From positions 1-64,000 of the forward strand of contig JAIOTZ010000266.1 of NCBI GenBank assembly GCA_023374045.1: a DNA stretch of 64,000 nt, written 5' to 3'. The notes under the pieces were generated by a model, which saw only the letters and a program-made list of their open reading frames with translations, was not told the origin of the DNA and searched no databases. Source of the stretch: Limonium bicolor. Lineage: Eukaryota; Streptophyta; Magnoliopsida; Caryophyllales; Plumbaginaceae. The position numbers and the translations under genes were made by a program. This document shows positions 36,091 through 48,222 of the stretch, in pieces (position 1 is the first letter of the stretch; every line of letters starts with the position of its first letter).

Positions 36091-36620
36091 ATAACGGCTT
36101 CCAAATAGATTACCCTAACCCCACACACCCTAAAACCCACCCTAGGAAAGCTAAAAAACGTCGAATGCATTTTTAGGGCGCGACCACAAACCTAAAAACC
36201 TGTCGAGTTAGTTGCTACAATGTAAAGTATAGAACGGTTTTCTAATAGATTACCTACCCCCCAAAACACCCCAAAACCCACCCTAGGATAGCTAAAAATG
36301 TCGAAGACATTTTTAGGGTTTGTAGTGGCGGGTTAGGGTCTAACGACCCTAAACCCGCGACCACAAACCCTAAAAACCTGTCGAGTTAGTTGCTACAATA
36401 TAAAGTATAGAACGGTTTCCTAATAGATTACCCTACCCCCCCCCCCCCAAAACCACCCTAGGATAGGTAAAAAACGTCAAAGGCCTTTTTAGGGTTTGTA
36501 GTGGTTTAGGGTACAATATAAAGTACAGAATAAATTCCAAATAGATTACCCTACCCCCCAAAACACCCAAAACCCATCCTAGGAAAGCTAACACGTCGAA
36601 GACAACCCTAAACCCGCTAT
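36091..36620. repeat. Tandem array of 'agattaccctac...tttttaggg' units
   Basis: Four diverged units start at about 36091, 36229, 36407 and 36523, each with 'atagattaccct', 'aaacccaccctagga', 'agctaa' and, in most, 'tttttagggtttgtagtgg' and 'ctgtcgagttagttgctaca'. The second unit contains a long palindrome (36311-36376). The 'accctaaaccc' phrases only resemble telomere repeat. Confidence 0.8.
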
Positions 36621-36873
36621 CATCGTATACATATAAAAATAATTTTTTTAAAAAGTTGTTAAAATATGTCAATGGCGGGTCTTGTTTTGAAGAGCTTGAA
36701 TTTAGGTGAAAAATGGTATAATTTTTTTTCATTTTGGACTTATATATTAAAAGTTACAACAATTTAAAGTTTTTATGATATAAAAAATAAAAAGAATAAA
36801 ATCTTTAAAAAAAATGAAAGGAAACAAAAAAACAAAGCAGCAGCGCTCGTGAAAAGAAGCGGATTAAAAAAAA

Positions 36874-37409
36874 GGGAAAATTACATCGCCCACCCATGAT
36901 GTTTGGCGAAATTACACAACCCACCCATGAGGTTTCAAAATTACACAACCCACCCATGTGGTTTCCACAATTTTACATCCAGCAACTTTTTTAATATTTG
37001 ATCAACTTAAAAGATGGTTAAATGATATCCAAATTTGATGAAACTTTACATGAACGATGCTAAGGTGTTATATTTTATTTAATGCCAATTCCAAAGTTTT
37101 TTAAGATCATATATGGCCTGTGGGACCCAATGAAACATGAGACACGTTCATCGGGTCCCATGGATCATATATGAGCTTAAAAAACGTTGGATTTCACGTT
37201 TTACCAAAATATGACACTTTAATATCGTCCATGTAAAGTTTCATTAAATTTGGATATCATTTAACCATCTTTTAAGTTGATCAAATATTAGAAAAGTTGC
37301 TGGATGTAAAATTGTGGAAACCACATAGGTGGGCAAAGTAATTTTTGAAACCTCGTGGGTGGGCTGTGTAATTTCGCCAAACATCATGGGTGGGCGATGT
37401 AATTTTCCC
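36874..37409. mobile_element. Hairpin MITE (Mutator-like), intact copy
   Basis: It starts gggaaaattacatcgcccac and ends gggcgatgtaattttccc, a near-perfect inverted repeat along its whole 536 bp with a central palindrome around 'tgggacccaatgaa' and 'ttcatcgggtccca'. The flanks are t followed by a run of A (taaaaaaaa) on both sides, compatible with a 9 bp duplication, though low complexity makes this weak. It is the same family as 32271-34111. Confidence 0.85.
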
Positions 37410-37496
37410 TAAAAAAAAAAACAAATTCTTTACGCGCGCGTGCTTTCCTTGTCTCTCTAATATGTAGCCAGATGACTACACTTACTTGTAGCCAAG

Positions 37497-39437
37497 AATT
37501 GGCGTTTGTTTTATACACACGTAGACAATGATTTGCAGAAGCCTAACATCTTCATTCCAGTTCTAATATTTTTTTTTCATTCCAGTTCTAACCTAATTGT
37601 CAAACAAACGTGTCATTATCTAACTAATTATCCAGTTTTCGTATTTTAAATGATAATTACGAAAAAGAGAGAATAAGGCTAGAAACTCGTGTCGTTATGC
37701 TGCCAACTGAAAACATGGACAAATTGCAATGGTGTACGTAACACATTAAGTCTTATTAGTACCTCATTTTACACTACACGATCCAAGTCACATGTCTTTT
37801 AAATTGTAAAGAGAAAAATGTATGTTTATTATTAATAGGGTTCCAAAATAAAGCACCCAACAAGACATATGAAATTATGATTTATGAGGCTTACTTATCA
37901 ATTTTTGTACCGTTTAGCATTTCCCATCTATTAACTTTTTTTTACATCAGATTTGACATCTATTTACTAGTTTAACTTGTAATTGGACACTATCAATCCC
38001 ACAAGCATTTTCAGTCAGAATAGTTAAAATAACTGCTTCAACCTGAAAAATGCTAAAAATTAATGTGAACAATGTTACCTCATGTTAATACTTAATATAT
38101 ATTATAGTAATAAATTTAATCTTCAGGAATAAGTAGCTTAAATTAAATAACTAGATTTGAATAGATTTAAGTTTAACCTAATTGTTAAAGGGTTTTCAAT
38201 ATCTTTATAAAACTTATAATTATATTTTAAGACTAGGTGATTGTCCATAAAACCTTTTTTTTTCCTAAAATCTATTTGCAAGTCAATTTTTATTATTCAC
38301 AATTACTCTTAAAACGTTAGAAAAAGTAAATAAATAACCTATATAAACATAGGGCTGCCCATGGTAGGTTAACTGCCTTATTCGGTTAACCGAAAGCGGT
38401 TAACCGGGTCTTCGGTTTTCTAAAATCCAATTTCATTAACATTCCATAGATCGGTTAACCATTTAATTCGGTTTTCTAAAATCCGATTATCATTCTGTTT
38501 AGACCGGTTAACCTTTAGTTCGGTTTAGTTTTATCGGTTAACCTTGTAGCCATGTATTTTTTTTATTGATGAGACACATACCATTAATATTATAGTACAA
38601 CATTGATCATTCACCTAAATCATGATTGACAAATAAAACACATATGACAAAAAAATATAATATTGTGCATATTTCCTCAATAGCTAACATTAATTATTAT
38701 ATAAGGTGAATATTAATATTTGCAAGTTTTTGATTGTTTAAATAAAACCTCCCCATTCTTTTGTCAACTGAAACATATAGCTGATGTCAGTTGTCAACTG
38801 AAATTAGAAAAGTAGAGAGAGAAAATAGTTGATATGACAATTGATGTACGTGACATACAGAGAGAAAAATCTAGCTGATCAAATAAACTCGTTTGATAAT
38901 GTGACAAAAGAATAGGGCTAGATCTAAATAAAAAATGATCATCATATTTCATGTGATTTCATATTTAGGGGTTCTCTTTTGTACGTAAAAAAGCGGAAAA
39001 AAAAAAGCCGCTTGACACCCATCCATTTGTTTTGTTCGTAAAAGATGGAAAAAAATAAGTATGACTTTCAGATGTCTTTTTTAAGGTCCAAATTCAAAAT
39101 TTACAACCTTTAGACAGATTTGTTCCATCTTTAAAAGATGGCAAAAAAAATTCTTCTAAAACTCATCCATGTTTTGCTTCTTTCTCTTTTATCCATTTTT
39201 TTTACATTCATAACAAACTTAATAAGCATTCCTCTATGTCGTATCTAGCAAGTTAAGATGTTTACAAGTAAGTTTTACTCTTCGTGTTGTTCTACCCTGC
39301 TCTGGCCTCTTCTGGTTGTGATCGGCTTCCTCGGGCTTGTTGCCCTTGCCTCTTCTAAACTCGACTAAGAGAGTAACTTCCCCCTTGCGGACAGGAAGTC
39401 TAAGTGTGGTTGCAAGATTGGACCTGTTCGCTCCGTT
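37497..39437. other. AT-rich DNA with a hAT-like end, no gene seen
   Basis: Beyond 37578 the sequence is unique in this window. 38350-38550 begins tagggctgcccatgg and is dense in 'cggttaacc' and 'ttcggttttctaaaatcc', like one end of a hAT element, but the inverted partner end is absent, so it is a fragment at most. 38990-39200 is A-rich with 'aaaagatgg' repeated. 39280-39437 is less AT-rich and probably the leader of the LINE ORF1 relic that follows. Confidence 0.5.
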
Positions 39438-40049
39438 ATGGGGTCCCTAGCCAATCTATCCATGGAGGACTTAACCTCTCACTGTGCAGACCTCACTCTT
39501 ACAGCCGGCGAGCAAATCACGGTCTCTATGGACGATCTCGTGGACACCTCGGTTGCGATCTCCCTCAGCTTTCGTCTTCTAGGGAAGCTCTTTCCCGCCA
39601 TGCTAGCTGATTATCGGGCTTGAGATGACCTTTGATCGTGTTTGGCAGCTCAATGGTAAGCTTAAGTTTCAGGTCACGGGATCCAACCTATTCCTGTTCG
39701 ACTTTGATTCGAGGAATCTATGCAGGTTGTGCTCTCCCGAGGACCCCGAACATTTGATGGATGCCTCCTTGTTTTCAAAGTATTGATCGTGCTATGTCTC
39801 TGAGGGATCATGACTTTCTCCACCTCCTCATTTGGGTCTGCATCTTTGACGTCCCCTTCGAGCTTCACAATACAACCTTTGCCTGTAGACTGGGTTCGAG
39901 ATTCGGGGGTTTTCTTGAGCTTGGTGATGAGGAGGGGAGGAAATTAGTGAGTTCTTGCGTTTTTGGGTTCGTCTTAATCTGGGCAAGCCTTTTCTAAGGT
40001 GTGCTAAGATTACGATTGAAGGAGTTGAATCAGTTTTATGGGTAGCTTA
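39438..40049 (+). pseudogene. LINE ORF1 relic (DUF4283-type)
   Basis: The plus strand gives pieces of the N-terminal domain found in ORF1 of plant L1-type LINEs: MGSLANLSMEDLTSHC from 39438, then in another frame MTFDRVWQLNGKLKFQVTG (about 39626), then DRAMSLRDHDFLHLLIWVCI with FELHNTTFACRLGSRFG, and finally EISEFLRFWVRLNLGKPF followed by AKITIEGVESVLWVAY ending at 40050. At least three frame changes and a stop after DYRA break it. The domain is associated with nucleic-acid binding in the LINE particle. It is cut at 40050, exactly where the duplicated block with an oppositely oriented LINE begins, before any zinc knuckle. The assignment rests on the SMEDL start, the aromatic-rich core and the closing VLWVAY pattern. 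Confidence 0.72.
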
Positions 40050-42748
40050 CAGCTGCGATCCCTGACGAGCCACCAAAGCATAACCAACGTCGTTGTGTGA
40101 GTCTAAACTGGCATCCTCCCAGAGCTCAATAAAATTGGGATGACGCTGGCGGTGAACCTCCAATGACAGCAATGGTAACGAAGACGTAGTCGTAGCAGCC
40201 ATGGAAAGGTAACTAGAAGCCTGGCACCAGTCGTGATCAAGATCCCGGACACGTCCATGATTAAACTGACATCTTGCATACCACAACTTCCAAAAGAATT
40301 CCAGATACTCAGCCACCCTTATCTTAGGAGAATTCATGCAAAGAGAATGCACCCAATCCCGAAATGCATGATCTGTTCGAATTTGAGGTGGCAGGTAAAA
40401 CCCAAAAGTGGCCCAAAGTGAATGTACCGCTGGGCATTGATAAAAGACATGCAGCATAGTTTCCGGTGAATCATAGAGAAGGCAATTAACAGGCATATTC
40501 ACCCTGATTCGATCCTTGATCACAGTCTTAGACGGGAGCTTAGATGCCAGCAACTTCCACCCAAAAAGCTGTACCCTTGGTGGAACAGGAAGGGCCCAGA
40601 GTGCTTTATAAGAGGAATTGTGGGAAGATAATGCAGAAGTTGCAGGCTGAGCTGAGGTAGACATCATTTGATCTGCATGATATGCCGACTTAACAGTGAA
40701 TAACTTATTCGGTGTGAGCCCCCAATACCAAAAATCCCCTGCTAAGTAAGATGGATCAGTTGGAGAAGGCAAAGGAATTTGCAGAATATGAGGAACATTG
40801 GGAGGATCACACCATTGATCAATAAGGTGTCTATTCCACTCATTTGGCACCTGAATCAAAGTAGCAATTGACGATAGCTGACGCACCAATGGAGGTAGAA
40901 TGTAGGGGAACAACTTGCCTCCAGGCTTGGAAGGGAGCCATCGAGCCGTAATACTGGTAGTCTGCCCGTTAACAATTGCACGTCGACTCCCAAATTCAAC
41001 CAACTCCCGTACACCAAAAGAGCTCTCCAAATAGGGCTAGCATTGGAGCATGGCTTCACAGCTAACCAAGAAACAAAGACAAGTATTTTGCATGATAAAA
41101 CTGTGATAAAAGGGATTGGGGTGTAGAAATGATGCGCCACAACTGCTTGGCAAGCAAAGCACGATTGAAACTCCGAAGTTCTCTAAACCCCAAACCTCCT
41201 GATGGCTTAGCTTTGCAAAGGACAGACCACTTAACCCAGTGGATAGAAGATCCCTGCGCAGTTCCTCCCCACCAAAAATTGTTGATCAGCTGCTTGATTT
41301 TCTTTAGCAACGTACGAGGCAACAAAATAACTGACATTGCATAAGTTGGGATAGCCTGGAGCACTGCTTTTACAAGTGCTGTTCTGCCCGCATGTGATAC
41401 CTTGTTGGACCAACCTTGAATGCGTTTCATAACTCTATCCTCGATGTAATTGAAAATGGAACATCTATTCTTGCCAATGGTGCTGGGAAAACCGAGATAA
41501 AGACCTAAATCAGACACCTGATGAGTGTTAAGCTCGTGTGCAATCGCTGTCTGCAATGGAACTGAGAGACCATGAGAAAGAATGACTGCCGATTTCGTAG
41601 TGTTGACACACTGTCCTGATGCCGCTTTAAAGTTATCCAGAATTTCCTGAAGAGTCCGAGCATTTAAAACTGATGCCTTCCCAAAAATGACACAGTCATA
41701 TACAAAGAGCAGATTAGTGATTGGCGAAGCTAAACCAGGCTGGGAAAACCCTGAATAAACTCCTGAAGTTGCTGCAAGTTTCAAAGAAGCAGTAAGAGTT
41801 TCCATGCAGATTATAAACAATATCGGTGATAAAGGATCGCCCTGCCTAAGACCCCGCTGAGGTATGAAAACTTGTCCTGGATAACCATTGACAACCACAG
41901 ATGAGCGGACAGTTGTAATGCATAATATAACCAGAGAAACCCATGAAGCTTGAAAACCCATACTAGAGAGAACGTCGAGAACAAAACTCCACTCTATTCT
42001 GTCAAATGCCTTGGACATGTCTACCTTGAAAGCAAAATATCCCTTTGCTTTGCCTTGGAACGCCGCATGCTATGCAGAATTTCATGTGAGATCATAATCT
42101 GATCTGAAATCATGCGATTATGGACAAAAGCCGCTTGATTATCAGAGATGACCAGTGGGAGTATATCTGCAATCCTGTTGACTAAAACCTTGGAGATTAT
42201 GTGATATATCGTATTGCACAGAGATATAGGACGGAAATCCTTAATTGTTGTAGCTCCAGGAACCTTTGGTATAAGCACAATGTTGGTATCGTTGAGGGTT
42301 GGTGGCATAATGTGATCATTAAGGAATGCAAGACAGGCATGAATAAGATCTGAACTAATAATTGGCCAATAAGATCGCAGGAAAAAACCGTTTATGCCAT
42401 CTGGTCCCGGTGCTTTAGAAGGGTTTAACTGATTGTAAGCCTTTGTTACCTCTTCCGCCGTATAGGGCATACCCATGGCTTCGTGCATATTTTGAGGAAC
42501 ACGATCTGCAACACAAGCCAGAAGATGGTGGTCCGGCTGAGGTTGAGTAGTTGTAAACAAATGCTGGAAATACTCACGCGCAACTAACTCAATGCCTGGC
42601 CAAGAGGTTTGGGAAGGATGAGCATCCGACGATAAAGAAGTGATAGTGTTTTGTCTCGTACGTGTTTTATATCTAGCAAAAAAAAAAGCTGAGTTTCTAT
42701 CACCACAAGCTACCCACGCTTGCCTGGACCGCTGCTGACATATTACGT
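40050..42748 (-). pseudogene. LINE ORF2 relic, second copy
   Basis: It is the same LINE as 9256-11842 plus 29550-30032, uninterrupted here. From the upstream end: QRSRQAWVACGDRN, NPSKAPGPDGINGFFL, KVLVNRIADIL, then VDMSKAFDRIEW, GLRQGDPLSPILF and the altered catalytic box FVYD. The RNase H domain is cut at its left edge after LVARQGSQL, so the DAEAQ and LSDCQ parts are missing. Single-base losses near 42043 (after KQRDILLSR), 41068 and 41014 break the frame in places where the other copy is open, while this copy is intact at the base lost near 9937. Shared catalytic loss plus separate frameshifts mean the relic was already dead when duplicated. Confidence 0.9.
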
Positions 42749-44746
42749 ATCGGTTTTTCTAACCTTATTAATTTGGGTTTGATTGTTCATTTGGAAACAT
42801 AAACTTTTTTTAAACTGAATCAAGCTTGTTAATTCATTAGGTAAAAAGTATCATCATAATTATAGAATTAGAATTTTATCTCACATCCTAACCTTATTCA
42901 TTTGGATTAAACTTAGAAAATATAAAATTTTGAAACTGGCTTTAGCTTGTTAGTTTAATCTACTAAATGATGAAGTCATGAAAATAGATCAAATTAAGCA
43001 TTATTATTTTTAAAATAAAAATATAATAATAAACAAAAATATAATAAGAATAAGACAATTAGAATGTTGGAGATCAAGTGTGAGTCCCACATTGAAAAAT
43101 TATATAGTTAGTAAATAGTTCATATAGCCTATGGGCTACTCCACCTAATGCCAATTGGTTTTAGGATGGAACCTCATGAGTTATAAGGGGAGGCGGGAGT
43201 TAACAGTCATTTTTAACCGGTTCCAAGCGGGTCCAGTGAATCTAATTCTAGTTCCGGTTCTTCGGACCTAGTCCTACATCAAACATTAACCAATTCCGGT
43301 TCTAGGGGGTTCAAAAGGTTCCAAGGTGGATCCGGTTTCAGGTCGGTTCCTGTTTGGCCCCGATCTCAAAAAGAGAATTCAGATTCACTTTGGTAGGGGT
43401 CGGTTCGGTTCTGTGTCGGTTGCAGCGCGCTTCGGTTCCAAATCTGATCGGTTCCAGCCGCTTCTGGTTCCAGTTCCGAATCTCAACCAGCTCAGTTTTG
43501 GTGGTTATAGTTGAATCTGTACACATGACCACAATTACTCAGCTTCGTACGACCCTTTACGCCGTTGTTAAGGCCCTGTTCTCAAGCATAGCTTCTCCTT
43601 CTACCAGGCAGATTATGTGGTTGATGTGACATTTTTTAAAACCCCTCAAATGGAGCATCAAAATGCTAAATGGGGTAGTGTCTTAAGATAATCTACTCTT
43701 TTAATCTACCGCCTAAATGGTCCACTTTGCTATTGAAGTCTACAAAAGAGCTTGAATATTTTGATATAGATCGGTTCATTTTTGGTTCCGTTCTGCAGAC
43801 AACTTTAAGATGTCCTTAAGAAAAAGCAGTATCTTTATAATAAAGTTACTATATGTGTCTCTATATTATTAGTTTTAATACATTAGGTAAGCCTATTAAA
43901 ATTTAATTTGAGTAAATTTGATAAATTATTATTAATTAACCAGACTAGAATAAAGTTACTAGATACACCTTTATCGAACCGGACGTCTATCCAACGGCTA
44001 GAGTTGTTCTCTTGTCTACTTTATCGTTAATATAATGGACCGAATTTTCTGGATTATATGCAGTTTTTTGTTCACTTATCCTGTCTCCGGATCGCTATAA
44101 AATAGTCAATCTTTCTAGTCCGTAAAAGTGACAGAAACTTTGGGGACAATATGTAAGAAAATGGACATTTGTCCTTTTCCGGCTGTGAAATTGTGTTTAT
44201 ATAGAGTATATTTGTGGTTAGTTGTTAGATGTACTTGTTAAATAAAGTTGAAGAGAAATTGTGAGACTGACATAAAAATTGATGTCAGCTCTTTGTTAGT
44301 TGTATTCCATTAAAATAAAATAGAGTAAAACAAAGAAGAAATTATGGGACTGACAATAAAATTGATGGCAAACGTGGGCAAACACTGCTAGCTAGTACTA
44401 TATGTTTGTTGAGTATTTTATTAGTTGTCCTTTGTTAATCAATCTACACGGTTAAAAGAATTAAATACATTATTAACCGAATTATTGATATAATGGACAT
44501 GTAATCTAACGTGTTAAAAGAATTAAATACATTATTATTATTAGTTTTTCAGTACTAATAAGAAGCTTTTAGTAAATACAACACCAATTATTTGCTGATT
44601 ATATTATTTTTACTATCTTAACCCTAAAAAATTAATTTTAAGCTGAGATTACAAATTTTACAAAAAAATAGTATATTGATCAAACGACAAATACATATTT
44701 GTGTAGAGAGGAGAGGACATATTTAGATCATTAGGTACTTAACTTG
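42749..44746. other. Non-coding DNA, duplicate of 30033-32025
   Basis: It repeats the other copy: the 'gagtcccacatt' segment at about 43080, the 'ggttcc'-rich block at 43210-43500 and the paired segments near 44250-44360. Small differences include 'agcgcgcttcgg' against 'agccgcttcgg'. No gene. Confidence 0.6.
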
Positions 44747-44990
44747 TAGGGAAACTTATATTGCCCACTATGGGCATTGAGAAATTATAATGGCCACCCA
44801 TAAGCTTTAGAAAATTATAGAGCCCACCATGAGGTATTGAGAAATTACAATCCCCACCTATGAATTTAAGAAATTATAGTGCCCATATAATTATTAAAAT
44901 GAGATGAATTTGAATATGTAGATCAATGATTATCTTTAATAAGAACTTAGAAGACGGTAAAAAATTGAAAGAACCCCTAAATTTACATTA

Positions 44991-46831
44991 GGGAAAATTA
45001 CATGCCCCACCCATGACGTTTGGCGCAATTACACACTCCACCCGCGTGGTTTCACAAATTACTTTCCCCACTCTTGTGGTTTCCCTCTTTTTACATCCAG
45101 TAACTTTTCTAATTTTTGTTCAATTCAAAAGATGCTTAAACGTTGTCCGAAATTGATGAAACTTTACATAGACGATGTTAAAGTGTTATATTTTGGTTCA
45201 GTGAGAAATCTAAAGTTTTTTTAGCTTAAATGTGACATGTGGGACCCAATGAACATGTCACATGTTTCATTGGGTCCCACGGGTCACATTTAAAACTTAA
45301 AAAACATCGGATTTGACATAAGATCAAAATATATCACTTTAGCATCATCCATGTAAAGTTTCATCAATTTTGGACAACGTTTAATAGACCTGGCAATTTT
45401 GACCCAACCCGAACCCAACCCATATTTTTGCGGGTGGGTCTTGATTATTGACCCATCTATTTTTTGGGTTGGGTTAGGGTAATAAGTTAATTTTGTGGGT
45501 TGGGTTAGGATAGAGATCTTAACCCATGACCCAACCCGAAACCCGAAAATATATTTATTAATAATGAAAAATAAAAATATTAATTCACAATTATATATAT
45601 ATATATTATTTTCAGATCAAGCTATACCTTAGCCTTAAGCCCAAGTGCAGTTGGACAATTCCACCTTTAATAATATCACATAATCTTAACTAAACAAATG
45701 GCCTAACCTACTGCATATCAAACAAAGGGCCCAACCAGACCTTAACATAATGTTGAAAACCCAAATGCTCTCGTCTTGTAGACTCACATCCATTTTTCTT
45801 CTCTATGTCGTTGTTCATGTCTATGTCGCTCTTTATCTCTGCCCAAGGTTTGTTTTTCTAATTCTCACTACCATAGTTGTTCTTGAGAACATATGTACGT
45901 TTAGATTATCTAGAAGGGTGAACAATAGTAGGTGATATGTATTTTGTGTAAGTAGGATCTTGATTGTAGACCTCTTAGTGAATTATGAAGCCAACAATAC
46001 AGATAATGTGCTGCATAAAAATTCCATAACTGTCGGTAACAATTAAGTTATTGTGATTGTACTTTTCTCAGACATGAGCACTCAATTTTAACAAGTGTAA
46101 TTATTTTAAAACTATCAGTCATAGTTTGTGGCTTTGAGCTCTCAGTTTATAAATTATTTCTAACTTTAGAAGATTTGTCTTTAGTATATTCTCTAATGCA
46201 TAATGAAGATTTTCATTTTCATTCCCCCTTTTTATTAAGGGCAATAGGATCATGTGCATATCTAGATATGATTCCTCCCCAACAGTGGTAGAGCTTTAGG
46301 CTCAGATTGATAAATATAAACTTATGGAAAAAGTACGTGTTATTCTATTCATGGGAAATTGGTGCAGTACTTTTACATTCTCTGCATAACGTGAAATTTG
46401 TTTAAAGTTGAGTCGATCAAGCAAGATTACTTCTCTTCCTTTTGTGTCATCCTAATTGGATTTTTTTATTAATTTCTACTCCTAATCCATCTAAATTATT
46501 GTATGCTTAAAAATGGGTTGGGTGGGTTGGGTTAGGGTTGAAGGATTTTAAACGGGTTGGGTTAGGGTCATGATTTTTTGACCCATCCATTTTTGGGTTG
46601 GGTTGGGGTGGATGATATTTTAAATGGGTTGGGTTGGGGTTGATATCAACCCGACCCAGCGACCCAAATTGCCAGGTCTAGTTTAAGCATCTTTTGAATT
46701 GAACAAAAGTTAGGAAAGTTGCTGGATGTAAAAAGAGGGAAACCACATGGGTGGGGAAAGTAATTTGTGAAACCACGTGGGTGGAGTGTGTAATTGCGCC
46801 AAACATCATGGGTGGGGCATGTAATTTTCCC
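44991..46831. mobile_element. Hairpin MITE split by hAT, copy B
   Basis: Duplicate of 32271-34111, with the same 9 bp flanks tttacatta at 44982-44990 and 46832-46840. Confidence 0.88.
45385..46680. mobile_element. Non-autonomous hAT-like element, copy B
   Basis: Duplicate of 32665-33960 with the same inverted tagacctggcaa ends and gtttaa repeats at the edges. Small differences lie in the gggttgggttaggg arrays (for example 'cgggtgggtc' against 'cgggttagggtc'). Confidence 0.82.
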
Positions 46832-47233
46832 TTTACATTATATGACCTCTTATAAGTCAAATAAATGAAAGATACCTAAAAGGAATAAATAAAGAAGCAA
46901 AACGAATGATAAAGCGGTGAATATATTGCAATTCCTTGTAAATTTTACGTGATTTTTCTTCAATTTCCCACTATAACATTGCACGGGATAAATTTGGGTT
47001 TCTTTTTAATTGATTTGAATTGTTGAATCGCTCCATCAATATAATATTTACTTAGATATTCATTTTCACCTCATTTTAATAAGTACATGGTTGGACATTA
47101 TAATTTTTTAAAACTCATAAATGGAGATTATATTTTCTTATACCTCATGAATGGGCTTTGTCATTTTCTAAAACATGAACTTATAATTTTTCACTAGCTT
47201 ATGGGTGGCATGCCCTAACTTTTATCAACGTGT

Positions 47234-48209
47234 CTTGGCTACACCCCACTGTAGCCAAAGTTGGCTACATCCAGCCGTGCGCGCCTGTTTGTTTGTTTGT
47301 TTTAAAAAAAAATCACAAAATTTTAAATTGTTGTAACTTTTAATATATAAGTCCAAAATGAAAAAAATTATTTATTGTTCACCTAAATTCAAGCTCTTCA
47401 AAACAAGACCAGTCATGGATATATTTTGACAACTTTATAAAAAATTATTTTTACATATATAGTGCACAAAACGTAAAAGAAAACTTGTACAGATGGTCAT
47501 ACAAACTTGTACAGATGGTCATACAAACCTGTACAAATGTTCACTAAAACATGTACATCCTCACGTAAAAACATGTACATCCTCGCATTAAAAACATATA
47601 GATAGTCATGTAAACCTGTACGAATCATTATATATATACATCCTTAGATGAAAACCTGTACATATAAGAAAGAACACTTGTACACACGGTCATACAAACA
47701 TGTACAGATGGCCATACAAACATGTACACGTGTTCATTAAAGAACATGTACATTCTCACATTTGAACATGTACATCGTCACATTAAACATGTACATTCTC
47801 ACATTAAAATATGTACATACATCCTCACATTAAAATATCATCGTATATATGTAAATATAATTTTTTAAAAAGTTGTCAAAACCTATCCATGACTGGTCTT
47901 GTTTTGAAGAGCTTGAATTTAGGTGAACAATGATATAATTCTTTTTCATTTTGGACTTATATATTAAAAGTTACAACAATTTAAATTTTTTATAATAAAG
48001 AAAAAAAGAATTCAAAAAAAGAAAAAACAAATGCAAATACATTCGCCTCCATTCCTTTCATATACACGTTTCTTTTTTTTTTCTATTTTTGTCCCTCCCA
48101 TATCTCTTTCTACATTACAAAACTTACCCTTATATTTTCTTCCCAGTTTTTCTAAATTATAAATTTGCCTAGGATGTAGCTATCATAGCTACATGCAACT
48201 GTAGCTAAG
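47234..48209. mobile_element. Long-inverted-repeat element with GTAGC ends, copy B
   Basis: Duplicate of 34515-35488, including the TGTACA minisatellite (about 47484-47835). One unit near 47785 keeps 'aaacatgtacattc' where the other copy has lost bases. Confidence 0.72.
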
Positions 48210-48222
48210 AATTTGGGAACTT

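Larger units (their letters stand above)
35561..37496. mobile_element. Long-inverted-repeat element with GTAGC ends, copy C1
   Basis: The left end (cttacctacaagtcactgtagctatcatagctacata, in two parts) pairs with the inverted right end (cttggctacaagtaagtgtagtcatc). Inner arms match those of the copy at 34515: 'aaattgttgtaacttttaat' at about 35712 and its inverse at about 36750. The centre holds the TGTACA minisatellite, then a tandem array of about 100-180 bp units (36091-36620). A hairpin MITE is inserted in the right arm. No coding sequence. Confidence 0.7.
35551..37578. repeat. Second segmental duplication, first copy
   Basis: This matches 61958-64000 in the same orientation, up to the right edge of the window. 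The match includes the inverted-repeat element, its nested hairpin MITE and about 80 bp to the right of the element end, ending in 'ttccagttctaata' and a T run. Confidence 0.92.
44747..47217. mobile_element. Outer inverted-repeat element, copy B
   Basis: Duplicate of 32026-34498 with the same nested insertions, so all the nesting happened before the segmental duplication. Confidence 0.65.
40050..48222. repeat. Segmental duplication, copy B
   Basis: This 8173 bp block matches 9622-11842 plus 29550-35502. It holds the LINE relic, the non-coding stretch, the nested inverted-repeat/MITE/hAT set and the GTAGC element. Its left edge interrupts both the LINE RNase H domain and a plus-strand LINE ORF1 relic; its right edge lies 13 bp past the GTAGC element. 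The 17.7 kb element is absent and its target site is intact at 42264-42268. Since copy A continues the LINE past the left breakpoint, B looks like the derived copy. Confidence 0.93.

Noticed and set aside
38350..38550. A complete hAT element with cggttaacc subterminal repeats
   Set aside because: Only one end (tagggctgcccatgg) is seen; no inverted partner or target duplication in the following 1.5 kb.
39438..42748. Plus-strand ORF1 next to minus-strand ORF2 as a single twin-primed (inverted) LINE
   Set aside because: Twin priming inverts the 5' part relative to a 3' part with poly(A). Here the sense part is ORF1 and the junction coincides with the edge of an 8 kb segmental duplication.
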